Source: Pseudomonas sp. PDM18 (lineage in GTDB: Bacteria > Pseudomonadota > Gammaproteobacteria > Pseudomonadales > Pseudomonadaceae). Taken from it: 64,000 nt of DNA. The stretch lies in contig NZ_JACVBX010000013.1 of NCBI RefSeq assembly GCF_014852585.1, positions 124,001 through 188,000 of the forward strand, given 5' to 3'. The notes below the pieces were generated by a model that saw only the letters and a list, made by a program, of their open reading frames with translations, had not been told where the DNA came from and did not search any database. The position numbers were made by a program, and so were the translations under genes. Below, one piece after another: positions 16,746 to 25,258 of this stretch (the first letter of the stretch is position 1; the number at the start of each line of letters is the position of its first letter).

Positions 16746-17462
16746 TCAGTGGAACCACTCCATCGCCGTACGCCACACGCAAACGCCGACAAAGTAAGCC
16801 GAAGCCACGAACCACAGGCCCAGCAGCCAGGGCTGGTCCACCGGATGCTGGAGGATCAGCAGCGCGCTGCTGAGCATCCAGACGAAGGTCACGGCGATGT
16901 TCAGCGGCATGAACTGGCGTACGCGGAAGGGGTGCAGGAACTTCATGCGGGTCAGGGTCAGCGCGGCCAGCACCAGCACGGTAACAAAGCTCACCCAGGG
17001 GTTCGGGTCGAGCACGAAGAAGTACACCGCCACCACGTTCCAGGCGGCCGGGAAGCCGACGAAGTAGTTGTCCTTGCTCTTCATGTTGACGTTGCAGAAG
17101 CAGAACAGCGAGGACACCAGGATCACCCCCACCGCCAGCAGCTCGGTATGCACCGGCAGCGGCACGTAGCGGTAGATGAAGATCGCAGGGATGAAGACGT
17201 AGGTGAGGTAGTCGATCACCAGGTCCAGGGTCGAGCCATCGAAGTGAGGCAGCACCGCCTTGACGTCGAACTTGCGCGCCAGGGTGCCGTCCAGACCATC
17301 CACCAACAAGGCCGCGCCCAGCCACAGCAGGCAGGCCTGAGGCTTGTTGTCGACCAGCGCGAGGAGCGCAAGCAGCGCGAGGATGACACCGCTGGAGGTC
17401 ACCGCGTGGGCGCCCCAGGCCTTGGCTTTGCTGAGGTTCAATGGCGATAGGATCAGGTTCAC
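16746..17462 (-). CDS. pcs: Phosphatidylcholine synthase
   Basis: Pcs condenses CDP-diacylglycerol with free choline to phosphatidylcholine in the inner membrane, a one-step route found in some bacteria. The 238 residues are strongly hydrophobic with about eight membrane helices. The CDP-alcohol phosphotransferase motif is present as DGLDGTLAR ... FDGSTLDLVIDY, with the longer spacer between AR and G typical of bacterial Pcs. GTG 17462 is chosen because AGGAAGAGAG precedes it and homologues begin with NLI.SPLNL; the frame is open upstream through a non-protein-like REP region. It is convergent with the glxA-type gene. Confidence 0.92.
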   Translation of the reverse strand: MNLILSPLNLSKAKAWGAHAVTSSGVILALLALLALVDNKPQACLLWLGAALLVDGLDGTLARKFDVKAVLPHFDGSTLDLVIDYLTYVFIPAIFIYRYVPLPVHTELLAVGVILVSSLFCFCNVNMKSKDNYFVGFPAAWNVVAVYFFVLDPNPWVSFVTVLVLAALTLTRMKFLHPFRVRQFMPLNIAVTFVWMLSSALLILQHPVDQPWLLGLWFVASAYFVGVCVWRTAMEWFH

Positions 17463-17790
17463 GTCGGCTCTCTTCCTTTGGACGGCGGATGCAGGGGAGC
17501 TACCTGAAACGGTAGCCCATCCCTGACAAACCACTGCACATGGGAACACCGATGGGGCGGCCGAGTTCAGCCGGTTTTCCCGATGCGCACCTTGTTGCGG
17601 TGGAACCGGCAGCATACGCCGTTGCGGCGCTGGCTTGCCATCGGGGGAGACGAGCGTTGCAAGGTTGGCCTGGCGGGATGAGGAAAGGGGGAAAATCGCC
17701 GTAGGAGCGAGCTTGCTCGCGAACCGCCCGGCACCTGAGTGACCGGGGAATCCGTTCGCGAGCAAGCTCGCTCCTACGAAGAGCCCTCTG
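17463..17790. other. Intergenic region between pcs and aapP containing a REP pair
   Basis: This 328-base gap between two minus-strand genes holds the pcs promoter region and the perfect inverted REP pair at 17701-17777, immediately after the aapP stop. I see no gene. Confidence 0.6.
17701..17777. repeat. Perfect inverted pair of 24-base REP-like elements
   Basis: Positions 17701-17724 (starting GTAGGAGCGAGCTTGCTCGC) and 17754-17777 are exact reverse complements, 29 bases apart. Folded as RNA they would make a very stable structure just downstream of the amino-acid transporter operon, probably protecting or terminating its mRNA. Confidence 0.9.
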
Positions 17791-18567
17791 TCAGTGCAGG
17801 ATCTGGCTGAGGAACAGCTTGGTGCGGTCCGACTGCGGGTTGTCGAAGAACTGGTCTGGCGGTGCCTGCTCGACGATCTCGCCCTTGTCCATGAAGATCA
17901 CCCGGTTCGCCACGGTGCGCGCAAAGCCCATCTCGTGGGTCACGCAGAGCATGGTCATGCCGCTCTGCGCCAGGCCGATCATGGTGTCGAGCACTTCCTT
18001 GACCATTTCCGGGTCGAGCGCCGAGGTGGGTTCGTCGAATAGCATGATCTTCGGCTTCATGCACAGCGCACGGGCAATCGCTACGCGCTGCTGCTGGCCG
18101 CCGGAGAGCTGGCCGGGGAACTTGTTGGCCTGCTCCGGGATGCGCACGCGCTCCAGGTAATGCATGGCGACTTCCTCGGCCTGGCGCTTGGGCATCTTGC
18201 GCACCCACATGGGCGCCAGGATGCAGTTCTGCAGCACGGTCAGGTGCGGGAACAGGTTGAAGTGCTGGAACACCATGCCGACTTCGCTGCGGATCGCCTC
18301 GATCTGCTTGAGGTCATTGGTCAGCTCGGTGCCGTCGACCACGATGCTGCCCTGCTGGTGTTCCTCCAGGCGGTTGATGCAGCGGATGGTGGTGGACTTG
18401 CCCGAGCCGGACGGCCCGCAGAGCACGATGCGCTCGCCCTGCCTGACCTCCAGGTTGATGTCCTTGAGCACGTGGAACTGGCCGTACCACTTGTTCACAC
18501 CCTTCATGGTGATCATCACGTGATCGCCGATGGCCGGCTGTGCGGTCTTGTTGGTGGCTTCAGACAT
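17791..18567 (-). CDS. aapP: General L-amino-acid ABC transporter, ATP-binding protein (AapP type)
   Basis: This 258-residue ATPase has Walker [14 protein letters not shown], signature [16 protein letters not shown], Walker [15 protein letters not shown] and the switch His in VTHEMGFA. It energises the inner-membrane permease formed by the two upstream genes. It is the last gene of a four-gene AapJQMP-type operon, 12 bases after aapM, and is followed by an inverted REP pair. Confidence 0.92.
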   Translation of the reverse strand: MSEATNKTAQPAIGDHVMITMKGVNKWYGQFHVLKDINLEVRQGERIVLCGPSGSGKSTTIRCINRLEEHQQGSIVVDGTELTNDLKQIEAIRSEVGMVFQHFNLFPHLTVLQNCILAPMWVRKMPKRQAEEVAMHYLERVRIPEQANKFPGQLSGGQQQRVAIARALCMKPKIMLFDEPTSALDPEMVKEVLDTMIGLAQSGMTMLCVTHEMGFARTVANRVIFMDKGEIVEQAPPDQFFDNPQSDRTKLFLSQILH

Positions 18568-18579
18568 GATGAATCGCTC

Positions 18580-19677
18580 CTAACGCTTGTGGCCCGTGTC
18601 CAGCTTGTGCTCCAGGTGCATGGAGTAGCGGGACATGCCGAAACAGAAAATCCAGTAGACGACCGCGGCGAATACATAGCCTTCGGTGGCCATGCCCAGC
18701 CAGGCCGGGTCCGCGGTGGCGCGTTTGATGCTGTTGAGGAAGTCGAACAGGCCGATGATGATCACCAGGCTGGTGTCCTTGAACAGCGCGATGAAGGTGT
18801 TGACGATGCCGGGGATCACCAGCTTGAGCGCCTGCGGCAGGATCACCAGGCCCATGGTCCGCCAGTAGCCCAGCCCCATGGCGGCCGCGGCTTCGTACTG
18901 CCCCTTCGGGATGGCCTGCATGCCGCCGCGCACCACCTCGGCGATGTAGGCGGCCTCGAACAGCACCACCATCACCATCGCCCGCAGCAGCTTGTCCAGG
19001 TTCATCCCTTCGGGGAGGAACAGCGGCAGCATCACCGAGGACATGAACAGCACGGTGATCAGCGGCACCCCGCGCCAGAACTCGATGGTGGTGACGCAGA
19101 TGACCTTGATCGCCGGCATCTTCGAACGCCGCCCGAGCGCCAGCAGAATGCCCAGCGGCATCGCCCCGCAAATGCCGACCGCGGCGATCACCACGGTGAG
19201 CATCAGCCCGCCCCAGGAACTGGTCGGCACGGTTTCCAGACCCAGGAAGCCACCATGCAGCAGCCAGTAGGCCACGATCGGCAGCGCCACCAGGAAGCCC
19301 AGGCCGTACTTCGCCTTGTGCAGGAAGCGCTTGAGGAACAGCGGCGCCGCGCCGAACACCACGAACAGCACAGTGAGGTCCACGCGCCAGCGCAGTTCCT
19401 CAGGGTAAAAGCCGTACATGAACTGGCCGAAGCGCGAGCCGATGAACACCCAGCAGGCGCCCTCGCGGGAGCAATCGGCGCGGGTTGTGCCGGTCCAGTC
19501 GGCCTTGATGATCGCCCACTCCAGCAGTGGTGGCAGGATCAGGTAGACCAGGTACAGGCCGACCAGGGTCAGCAGGGTGTTCAGCCAGCTGGAGAACAGG
19601 TTGGCACGCAGCCAACCGAGGACGCCTACGCTCATCGCCGGTGGCGGCAGGTCGGGCTTGAAGGTATGAGTTGCCAT
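18580..19677 (-). CDS. aapM: General L-amino-acid ABC transporter, permease (AapM type)
   Basis: This 365-residue inner-membrane permease has an unusually long N-terminal part (additional membrane helices and a periplasmic stretch) before the HisMQ-type core, as expected for AapM. The core carries the EAA loop contacting the ATPase: EAAAAMGLGYWRTMGLVILPQ. Seven bases separate it from aapQ. With AapQ it forms the heterodimeric channel for broad-range polar, acidic and basic amino acids. Confidence 0.92.
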   Translation of the reverse strand: MATHTFKPDLPPPAMSVGVLGWLRANLFSSWLNTLLTLVGLYLVYLILPPLLEWAIIKADWTGTTRADCSREGACWVFIGSRFGQFMYGFYPEELRWRVDLTVLFVVFGAAPLFLKRFLHKAKYGLGFLVALPIVAYWLLHGGFLGLETVPTSSWGGLMLTVVIAAVGICGAMPLGILLALGRRSKMPAIKVICVTTIEFWRGVPLITVLFMSSVMLPLFLPEGMNLDKLLRAMVMVVLFEAAYIAEVVRGGMQAIPKGQYEAAAAMGLGYWRTMGLVILPQALKLVIPGIVNTFIALFKDTSLVIIIGLFDFLNSIKRATADPAWLGMATEGYVFAAVVYWIFCFGMSRYSMHLEHKLDTGHKR

Positions 19678-19684
19678 CTTCTGC

Positions 19685-20869
19685 TTACCTCTCGACCAGC
19701 GCGATGCGCTTGTTGTACCAGTTCATCAGCAGCGAAATGCTGATGCTGATGGCCAGGTAGACGCTCATGGTGATCGCCATGGTCTCGATGGCCTGGCCGG
19801 TCTGGTTGAGCACCGTGCCGGCGAACAGCGAGACCATGTCCGGGTAGCCGATGGCGGCGGCCAGCGAGGAGTTTTTCGCCAGGTTCAGGTACTGGCTGGT
19901 CAGCGGAGGAATGATCACCCGCAGCGCCTGCGGGATGATCACCAGGCGCAGCGTCTGCCCCGGGCGCAGGCCCAGGGAGCCGGCCGCCTCGGTCTGGCCG
20001 TGGCTGACCGCCTGGATGCCGGCGCGCACCGTCTCGCCGATGAAGGCGGCGGTGTAGACCGACAGCGCGAGCACGATGGACACCAGCTCCGGGATCACCA
20101 CCCAGCCGCCACGGAAGTTGAAGCCCTGCAGCACTGGCACGTCCCAGTGGAAAGGCGCGCCGGCTACCAGCGACACCAGACCCGGCAGCACGATCAACAG
20201 GGCCAGGCCGCTGAGGAACACCGGGAAGGCCTTGCCCGTGGCATGGCGGCGGGCCTTGGCCCACTTCCAGATCACCGCCCAGCCGACCAGCGCCAGGATC
20301 ACCGCGACGATGAACGGGCCGAGGCCGTCGGCGGCGATCGGCGCGGGCATCTGCAGGCCGCGGTTGTTGACGAAGAACAGGTCGCCGAAGCTGATGCTCT
20401 GCCGCGGGTTCGGCAGCGGGCCGAGCACGGCGAAGTACCAGAAGAATATCTGCAGCAGCGGCGGGATGTTGCGGAAGGTCTCGATATACAGGGTCGCCAG
20501 CTTGCGGATCAGCCAGTTGGGCGACAGCCGCGCCACACCGAGGATGAAGCCGAGGATGGTGGCGAAGACGATACCGATCACCGTGACCAGCAGCGTGTTC
20601 AGCAGCCCGACCATGAACACCCGTCCGTAGGTGTCGCTTTCGCTGTAGTCGATCAGGTGCTGGGAGATGCCGAAGCCGGCGCTGTGGTCGAGGAAGCCGA
20701 AACCAGACTGGATGCCGCGGTGGGCGAGGTTGGTCTGGGTGTTGTCGAAGAGGAACCAGCCGACCGCCACAACGATGATGACGGCGATGACCTGGAATGC
20801 CCAGCCGCGCACGACGGGATCGTTGAGCGATACCCCCCGCGGACGCTGGGCCTTGACGGAATTCTGCAT
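19685..20869 (-). CDS. aapQ: General L-amino-acid ABC transporter, permease (AapQ type)
   Basis: This 394-residue permease is the AapQ partner, again longer than the usual 220-250-residue amino-acid permeases because of extra N-terminal and internal segments. The EAA motif is EAAGSLGLRPGQTLRLVIIPQ. ATG 20869 (MQNSVKAQRPRG) is preferred to the upstream ATG at 20902, as the extra residues are not family-like. A strong stem-loop separates it from aapJ, consistent with lower permease expression than the binding protein. Confidence 0.91.
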   Translation of the reverse strand: MQNSVKAQRPRGVSLNDPVVRGWAFQVIAVIIVVAVGWFLFDNTQTNLAHRGIQSGFGFLDHSAGFGISQHLIDYSESDTYGRVFMVGLLNTLLVTVIGIVFATILGFILGVARLSPNWLIRKLATLYIETFRNIPPLLQIFFWYFAVLGPLPNPRQSISFGDLFFVNNRGLQMPAPIAADGLGPFIVAVILALVGWAVIWKWAKARRHATGKAFPVFLSGLALLIVLPGLVSLVAGAPFHWDVPVLQGFNFRGGWVVIPELVSIVLALSVYTAAFIGETVRAGIQAVSHGQTEAAGSLGLRPGQTLRLVIIPQALRVIIPPLTSQYLNLAKNSSLAAAIGYPDMVSLFAGTVLNQTGQAIETMAITMSVYLAISISISLLMNWYNKRIALVER

Positions 20870-20951
20870 GTAAGCCCTCTCGGAAGGCCGCCGGGCGACC
20901 AAGGGGCTACGCCCGAGATCGCCCGGAAGGCTTCACGTCGTTCGAAACAGT

Positions 20952-20976
20952 CCGGCGCCCAGACTCCGGGCGCCGG
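20952..20976 (-). promoter_or_regulatory. Intercistronic stem-loop between aapJ and aapQ
   Basis: CCGGCGCCC / GGGCGCCGG, 9-bp perfect GC stem with a 7-base loop, 11 bases after the aapJ stop and without a T-run. Such structures usually stabilise the upstream binding-protein mRNA or reduce read-through into permease genes. Confidence 0.7.
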
Positions 20977-20987
20977 AGCGGGTCAGG

Positions 20988-22016
20988 TCAGCGCACCGGC
21001 GGTGCGTACTGCAGACCACCCTTGTTCCACTGGGCGTTGAGGCCACGCTTGATCTTCAGGTCGCTACCGTCGCCGACGTTGCGATCGAAGATCTCGCCGT
21101 AGTTACCCACTTGCTTGACGATCTGTACCGCCCAGTCCTTGGGCAGCTTGAGATCCTTGCCGTAGTCACCCTCGGCGCCGAGCAGACGCGCGACGTCCGG
21201 GTTCTTGGTGCTCTTGGCCTGTTCCTCGACGTTCTTCGAGTTGATGCCCAGTTCCTCGGCGTTGAGCATCGCGAAGAGCGTCCAGCGGGCGATGTCGAAC
21301 CACTCCTCGTCACCCTGGCGCACGGCCGGGCCGAGGGGCTCCTTGGAGATCACTTCGGGCAGCACCACATAGTCGTCCGGCGCCGCCAGCTTGATGCGCT
21401 GGGCGTAGAGCTGCGACTGGTCGGAGGTCAGCACGTCGCAACGGCCGGACTCCAGCGACTTGGCGCTCTCGTCGGAGGTGTCGTAGGTGATGGGGGTGTA
21501 CTTGAGGTTGTTGGAGCGGAAGTAGTCGGACAGGTTGAGCTCGGTGGTAGTGCCGGCCTGGATGCACACGGTGGCGCCGTCGAGTTCCTTGGCGCTGGAG
21601 ACGCCGAGCTTCTTGTTCACCAGGAAGCCCTGGCCGTCGTAGTAGGTCACGCCGACGAAGTTCAGGCCCATCGCGCTATCGCGGGAGCTGGTCCAGGTGG
21701 TGTTGCGCGAGAGGATGTCGATCTCGCCGGACTGCAGCGCAGTGAAGCGCTCCTTGGCGGTCAAGGGGCTGTACTTGACCTTGGTCGAGTCGCCGAACAC
21801 GGCCGCCGCCACGGCGCGGCAGACGTCCACGTCGATGCCCTTGTACTGGCCCTTGGCATCGGCATACGAGAAGCCGGGAAGACCGTCACTGATACCGCAC
21901 TGCACGTAGCCTTTCTTCTTCACAGCATCCAGGGTGGCGCCGGCATGCGCGAGGCCGCTGATGCCGAACACAGCGGCGGTGGTCAGCACTGCCAGGGTGG
22001 ATTTCACCATCTTCAT
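20988..22016 (-). CDS. aapJ: General L-amino-acid ABC transporter, periplasmic binding protein (AapJ type)
   Basis: This 342-residue SBP family 3 protein has a classic signal peptide (MKMVKSTLAVLTTAAVFGIS..LAHAG). The ligand-domain opening LDAVKKKGYVQCGISDGLPG and a Cys pair in the mature protein are typical of AapJ/BztA. ATG 22016 has GGAG 7 bases upstream; the longer open frame upstream is not protein-like. It is first in the operon, with a 512-base upstream region shared with the divergent carboxylesterase gene. Confidence 0.93.
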   Translation of the reverse strand: MKMVKSTLAVLTTAAVFGISGLAHAGATLDAVKKKGYVQCGISDGLPGFSYADAKGQYKGIDVDVCRAVAAAVFGDSTKVKYSPLTAKERFTALQSGEIDILSRNTTWTSSRDSAMGLNFVGVTYYDGQGFLVNKKLGVSSAKELDGATVCIQAGTTTELNLSDYFRSNNLKYTPITYDTSDESAKSLESGRCDVLTSDQSQLYAQRIKLAAPDDYVVLPEVISKEPLGPAVRQGDEEWFDIARWTLFAMLNAEELGINSKNVEEQAKSTKNPDVARLLGAEGDYGKDLKLPKDWAVQIVKQVGNYGEIFDRNVGDGSDLKIKRGLNAQWNKGGLQYAPPVR

Positions 22017-22528
22017 CGATCTTCTCCGTTGCTTTTTTAGTGTTTTGGAGTCCCGGTTCCACCGCCGTACCCTCGTGAGGCACCAGCAAGACAACAAACG
22101 GGATGGAGACCTGAAGGTGAGTCTAGACGGCCTATGAAAAATCCTACGGACGCCGCGAACACACCTTCGAGCGCACAGGTCTTGCGCGCTGGAACGGGTC
22201 ATCAAGGGATCATTGCGTGAAGGCGAAGGCTCGCCGCGCCGACTGTTGACCGCAGTCGGCACGGCGGGCCCTGAAGCAGCCCAAGGCTTTCGCGGCGCCA
22301 CTTCCGGTACAGCTTTCCGGATGGGGTCGGTAGAGTGTTACCGGAAGTGGGGCCGCACAGCCTGCCAGTAGCGATAGCAAGGGCCGTACCAGCCTAGGAA
22401 CGTTCGTGTAATTTCGTGCAGTCAAGTCCCACAAGTTATGGCCATGCGACATCTTCTTGCATCGCCCCTCCTCCCTTTTTCCCACGCAGCGCCCCTTCCT
22501 AGAGCGCCTGCCCCATCCTGGAGCCTCC
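22017..22528. other. Long divergent regulatory region between aapJ and the carboxylesterase gene
   Basis: This 512-base gap between divergent genes contains no convincing coding sequence. It carries a long interrupted inverted repeat (22299-22349). It must contain the aap operon promoter and the promoter of the carboxylesterase/acyl-CoA synthetase pair. Confidence 0.6.
22299..22349. repeat. Interrupted inverted repeat CACTTCCGGTA ... TACCGGAAGTG
   Basis: Two perfect 11-base arms are separated by 29 bases, with further partial pairing outside (gcggcgc / ggccgc). The structure is far upstream of both flanking starts. It could be a regulatory RNA hairpin or a protein-binding site. Confidence 0.6.
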
Positions 22529-23182
22529 ATGACCCAGCCACTGATCCTCGAACCCAGCCAGAGCGTCGACTCCTGCGTCATTTGGTTGCACGGCCTGGGC
22601 GCCGACCGTTACGACTTCGAGCCGGTAGCACAGATGCTGCAGCGCAGTTTCACCTCGACGCGCTTCATCCTGCCCCAGGCGCCGACCCGCCCGGTCACCG
22701 TGTTCAACGGCATGCCCGCACCCAGCTGGTACGACATCCTCGCCATGGCCCCGGCCCGCGCCATCGACGACGCGCAACTGGAAGCCTCGGCCGACGGCGT
22801 GATCGCCCTGATCCAGGGGCAGATCGACCAGGGCATCGCGGCCAAACGCATCATCCTCGCCGGCTTCTCCCAGGGCGGCGCTGTGGTGCTGCACACCGGC
22901 TACCTGCGCTGGGACGGCGAGCTGGGCGGGGTCATGGCCCTCTCCACCTATGGCCCGACATTCAGCGAAGGCATAAGCCTGCCGGCTACAAAAAGACAAC
23001 TGTCCGCCCTTTGCCTGCATGGCACTTTCGATGACGTGGTGACGCCGGCCATGGGCCGCGCCGCGTACGACTTCCTGCAGGCCAACCAGGTGCCCGCCCA
23101 GTGGCGCACCTACCCGATGAGCCACGAAGTGAGCAACGAGGAACTTGGCGATATCGGCGCCTGGCTGCGGGAGCGCCTGTGA
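22529..23182 (+). CDS. Carboxylesterase (alpha/beta hydrolase, EstB/PA3859 type)
   Basis: This 217-residue serine carboxylesterase/lysophospholipase-like enzyme belongs to the small Pseudomonas esterase family with known structures. The triad falls at the classical positions: Ser114 in GFSQGG, Asp168 in HGTFDDVV and His199 in PMSHEV. The oxyanion region WLHGLGADRYD is present. No signal peptide is seen, so it is cytoplasmic. GGAG lies before ATG 22529. It precedes an acyl-CoA synthetase gene by 32 bases, suggesting one transcript linking ester hydrolysis to acid activation. Confidence 0.93.
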   Translation: MTQPLILEPSQSVDSCVIWLHGLGADRYDFEPVAQMLQRSFTSTRFILPQAPTRPVTVFNGMPAPSWYDILAMAPARAIDDAQLEASADGVIALIQGQIDQGIAAKRIILAGFSQGGAVVLHTGYLRWDGELGGVMALSTYGPTFSEGISLPATKRQLSALCLHGTFDDVVTPAMGRAAYDFLQANQVPAQWRTYPMSHEVSNEELGDIGAWLRERL

Positions 23183-23214
23183 TCCCCTGAACCCTGCGGA
23201 GAACAAGAAGAAGC

Positions 23215-25107
23215 ATGAACGCCCCGATCAGCAGCCTGCGTGACGTCGAAGCCCTGGAACAGGTCCCGCTGCAAGACCGCGACCTGCCGCCCAACACCTA
23301 TGAACTGCTGCGCCGTTCGGCGCAGCAGTTCGGCCCGTCCACTGCCCTGAGCTTCCTGCTGCAAGGCTCGGCGGCGGAGGAGCCGGTCAAGGTCAGCCAC
23401 GAGCAGTTGTTCGCCCGCGTCACCCAGGCGGCGAACGCCTTCCACCGCCTGGGCGTGCGGCCGGGCACTGCGGTGTCGTTCCTGCTTCCCAACCTGCCGC
23501 AGACCCACTACGTGATCTGGGGCGGCGAAGCGGCGGGGATCGTCAACGCGATCAACCCGCTGCTTGATCCCGAGCACATCGCCGAACTGGTGCGTGCTGC
23601 CGACTCCCGCGTACTGGTGACGTTGGCGCCCTTCCCCGGTACCGATCTCTGGAGCAAGGTCGCCGGCCTGCGCGAGCACCTGCCGGAACTGAACGCCATC
23701 GTCACCGTCGACATCGCCAACCTGCTGCCCGATCCACAGCGTTCGGCGATCAAGACCGCGCGCGACGCGCTGCCCGAAGGCGTGCTGGACTTCGACGAAC
23801 TGCTCGCCCAGTGCCCGGCGGACCACCTGGAAAGCGGCCGGGTGATCGGCCCGGACGAAGTCGCCTCCTACTTCCACACCGGTGGCACCACCGGCACCCC
23901 CAAGCTCGCCCCGCACAGCCATTTCAACGAAGTGGCGATGGCCGAGATAATGGGCCTGAACTCCGACTACGACGGCAACGACGTGCTGCTCTGCGGCCTG
24001 CCGCTGTTCCACGTCAACGGCGTGATGGTCACCGGCCTTGCGCCCTTCATGCGCGGCGGCGAGGTGCTGCTGGCCGGCCCCCAGGGCTATCGCAACCCGA
24101 CACTGATCCAGGACTTCTGGAAGCTGGTGGAGCGCTACAAGGTCACCAGCTTCAGCGGCGTGCCGACCATCTACGCCGCGCTGCTGCAAGTGCCCAGCGA
24201 GGGCCGCGACCTCTCCAGCCTGCGCTTCGCCCTATGCGGCGCGGCACCGATGCCGGTGGAGCTGATCCGCCAGTTCGAGGCGAAGACCGGCCTGAAAGTC
24301 ATCGAAGGCTACGGCATGACCGAAGGCACCTGCGGCACCAGCTGCAACCCCCGCGGCGGCGAGCGTCGCCCCGGCTCCATCGGCCTGCGCCTGCCCTACT
24401 GCGAGTTGAAATCGGTGATCCTCGACGGCGATGGCCAGTACCTGCGCGACGCCGCCGTGGACGAGATCGGCACCATCTGCCTGCGCGGCCCCACCGTTTT
24501 CAAGGGCTACCTGCAGGCCAGCAAGAACAAGGACATCTGGGTCGACGGTGACTGGTTCAACACCGGCGACCTGGGCCGCATCGACGCCGACGGCTACATC
24601 TGGCTCACCGGCCGTAGCAAGGACCTGATCATCCGGGGCGGCCACAACATCGACCCGCAGATGATCGAGGAAGCCCTGCACCGCCATCCCGCCGTGGCCA
24701 TGGCCGCTGCCGTGGGCAAGCCGTGCCTGAAGGCCGGCGAGCTGCCGGTGGTGTATATCCAGCTCAAGCCAGGCATGCAGGCGAGCGAAGCGGAACTGCT
24801 GGAACACGCCGCCCGGCACGTGCCCGAACGCGCGGCGGTGCCCAAGGACGTCTGGCTGCTGGATGCCATCCCGGTCACCGCGGTGGGCAAGACCTTCAAG
24901 CCAGCGCTGCGCCTGGATGCCATTCGTCGCGTGTTCGAGGACGAGACACGGCACCTGTCCCCGGCACCTCGCATCGAGGTGATCGCCGATGACCGTTTTG
25001 GTCAGAAAGCGCGTCTTTTCGTTGGCGGCCTCGACCTAGACTCTCGCGCCGCACTGGCTGACCGTCTGGGCGGTTACGCCGTGCACGTGGAGCTAGTGGA
25101 ACACTGA
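23215..25107 (+). CDS. AMP-dependent acyl-CoA synthetase
   Basis: This 630-residue ANL-superfamily ligase forms acyl-CoA through an acyl-adenylate. The motifs are complete: phosphate loop FHTGGTTGTPK, A5-type EGYGMTEGTCG, A7/A8 FNTGDLGRIDADGYI and GRSKDLIIRGGHNIDP, and catalytic Lys in AVGKTFKPALR. About 60 residues extend beyond the catalytic Lys, which is more than usual. The acyl substrate is not predictable. It pairs with the upstream carboxylesterase and is followed by a GC-rich palindrome. Confidence 0.9.
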   Translation: MNAPISSLRDVEALEQVPLQDRDLPPNTYELLRRSAQQFGPSTALSFLLQGSAAEEPVKVSHEQLFARVTQAANAFHRLGVRPGTAVSFLLPNLPQTHYVIWGGEAAGIVNAINPLLDPEHIAELVRAADSRVLVTLAPFPGTDLWSKVAGLREHLPELNAIVTVDIANLLPDPQRSAIKTARDALPEGVLDFDELLAQCPADHLESGRVIGPDEVASYFHTGGTTGTPKLAPHSHFNEVAMAEIMGLNSDYDGNDVLLCGLPLFHVNGVMVTGLAPFMRGGEVLLAGPQGYRNPTLIQDFWKLVERYKVTSFSGVPTIYAALLQVPSEGRDLSSLRFALCGAAPMPVELIRQFEAKTGLKVIEGYGMTEGTCGTSCNPRGGERRPGSIGLRLPYCELKSVILDGDGQYLRDAAVDEIGTICLRGPTVFKGYLQASKNKDIWVDGDWFNTGDLGRIDADGYIWLTGRSKDLIIRGGHNIDPQMIEEALHRHPAVAMAAAVGKPCLKAGELPVVYIQLKPGMQASEAELLEHAARHVPERAAVPKDVWLLDAIPVTAVGKTFKPALRLDAIRRVFEDETRHLSPAPRIEVIADDRFGQKARLFVGGLDLDSRAALADRLGGYAVHVELVEH

Positions 25108-25113
25108 TGAAAC

Positions 25114-25140
25114 ACCCGGCCGACCGCCGGTCGGCCGGGT
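25114..25140. terminator. GC-rich hairpin after acyl-CoA synthetase gene
   Basis: ACCCGGCCGACC / GGTCGGCCGGGT, a 12-bp perfect stem with a 3-base loop. No T-run follows, so it may act as a rho-assisted or mRNA-stabilising 3' end rather than an intrinsic terminator. Confidence 0.6.
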
Positions 25141-25258
25141 CTGACCTCGAATTGCCAGTAGTCAAATCTGACTAATACTGATGGCTCAATGTGCGAAGAG
25201 GACTACAGGGAGAGTCAGTCGTGCACATCACAAGCCGCCATCCAACATCCGTTTCGCC

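Noticed and set aside
18160-19743. Plus-strand frame of 527 codons opposite aapP/aapM
   Set aside because: Covers parts of two well-defined ABC transporter genes in antisense and shows no family features.
22210-22581. Minus-strand 123-codon frame in the aapJ/esterase gap
   Set aside because: It would run into the esterase coding region in antisense, has no ribosome site and contains the inverted repeat.
25114-25140. Possible phage or transposon end (perfect 12-bp palindrome)
   Set aside because: No repeat partner, integrase or target duplication nearby; best explained as a 3' mRNA structure.
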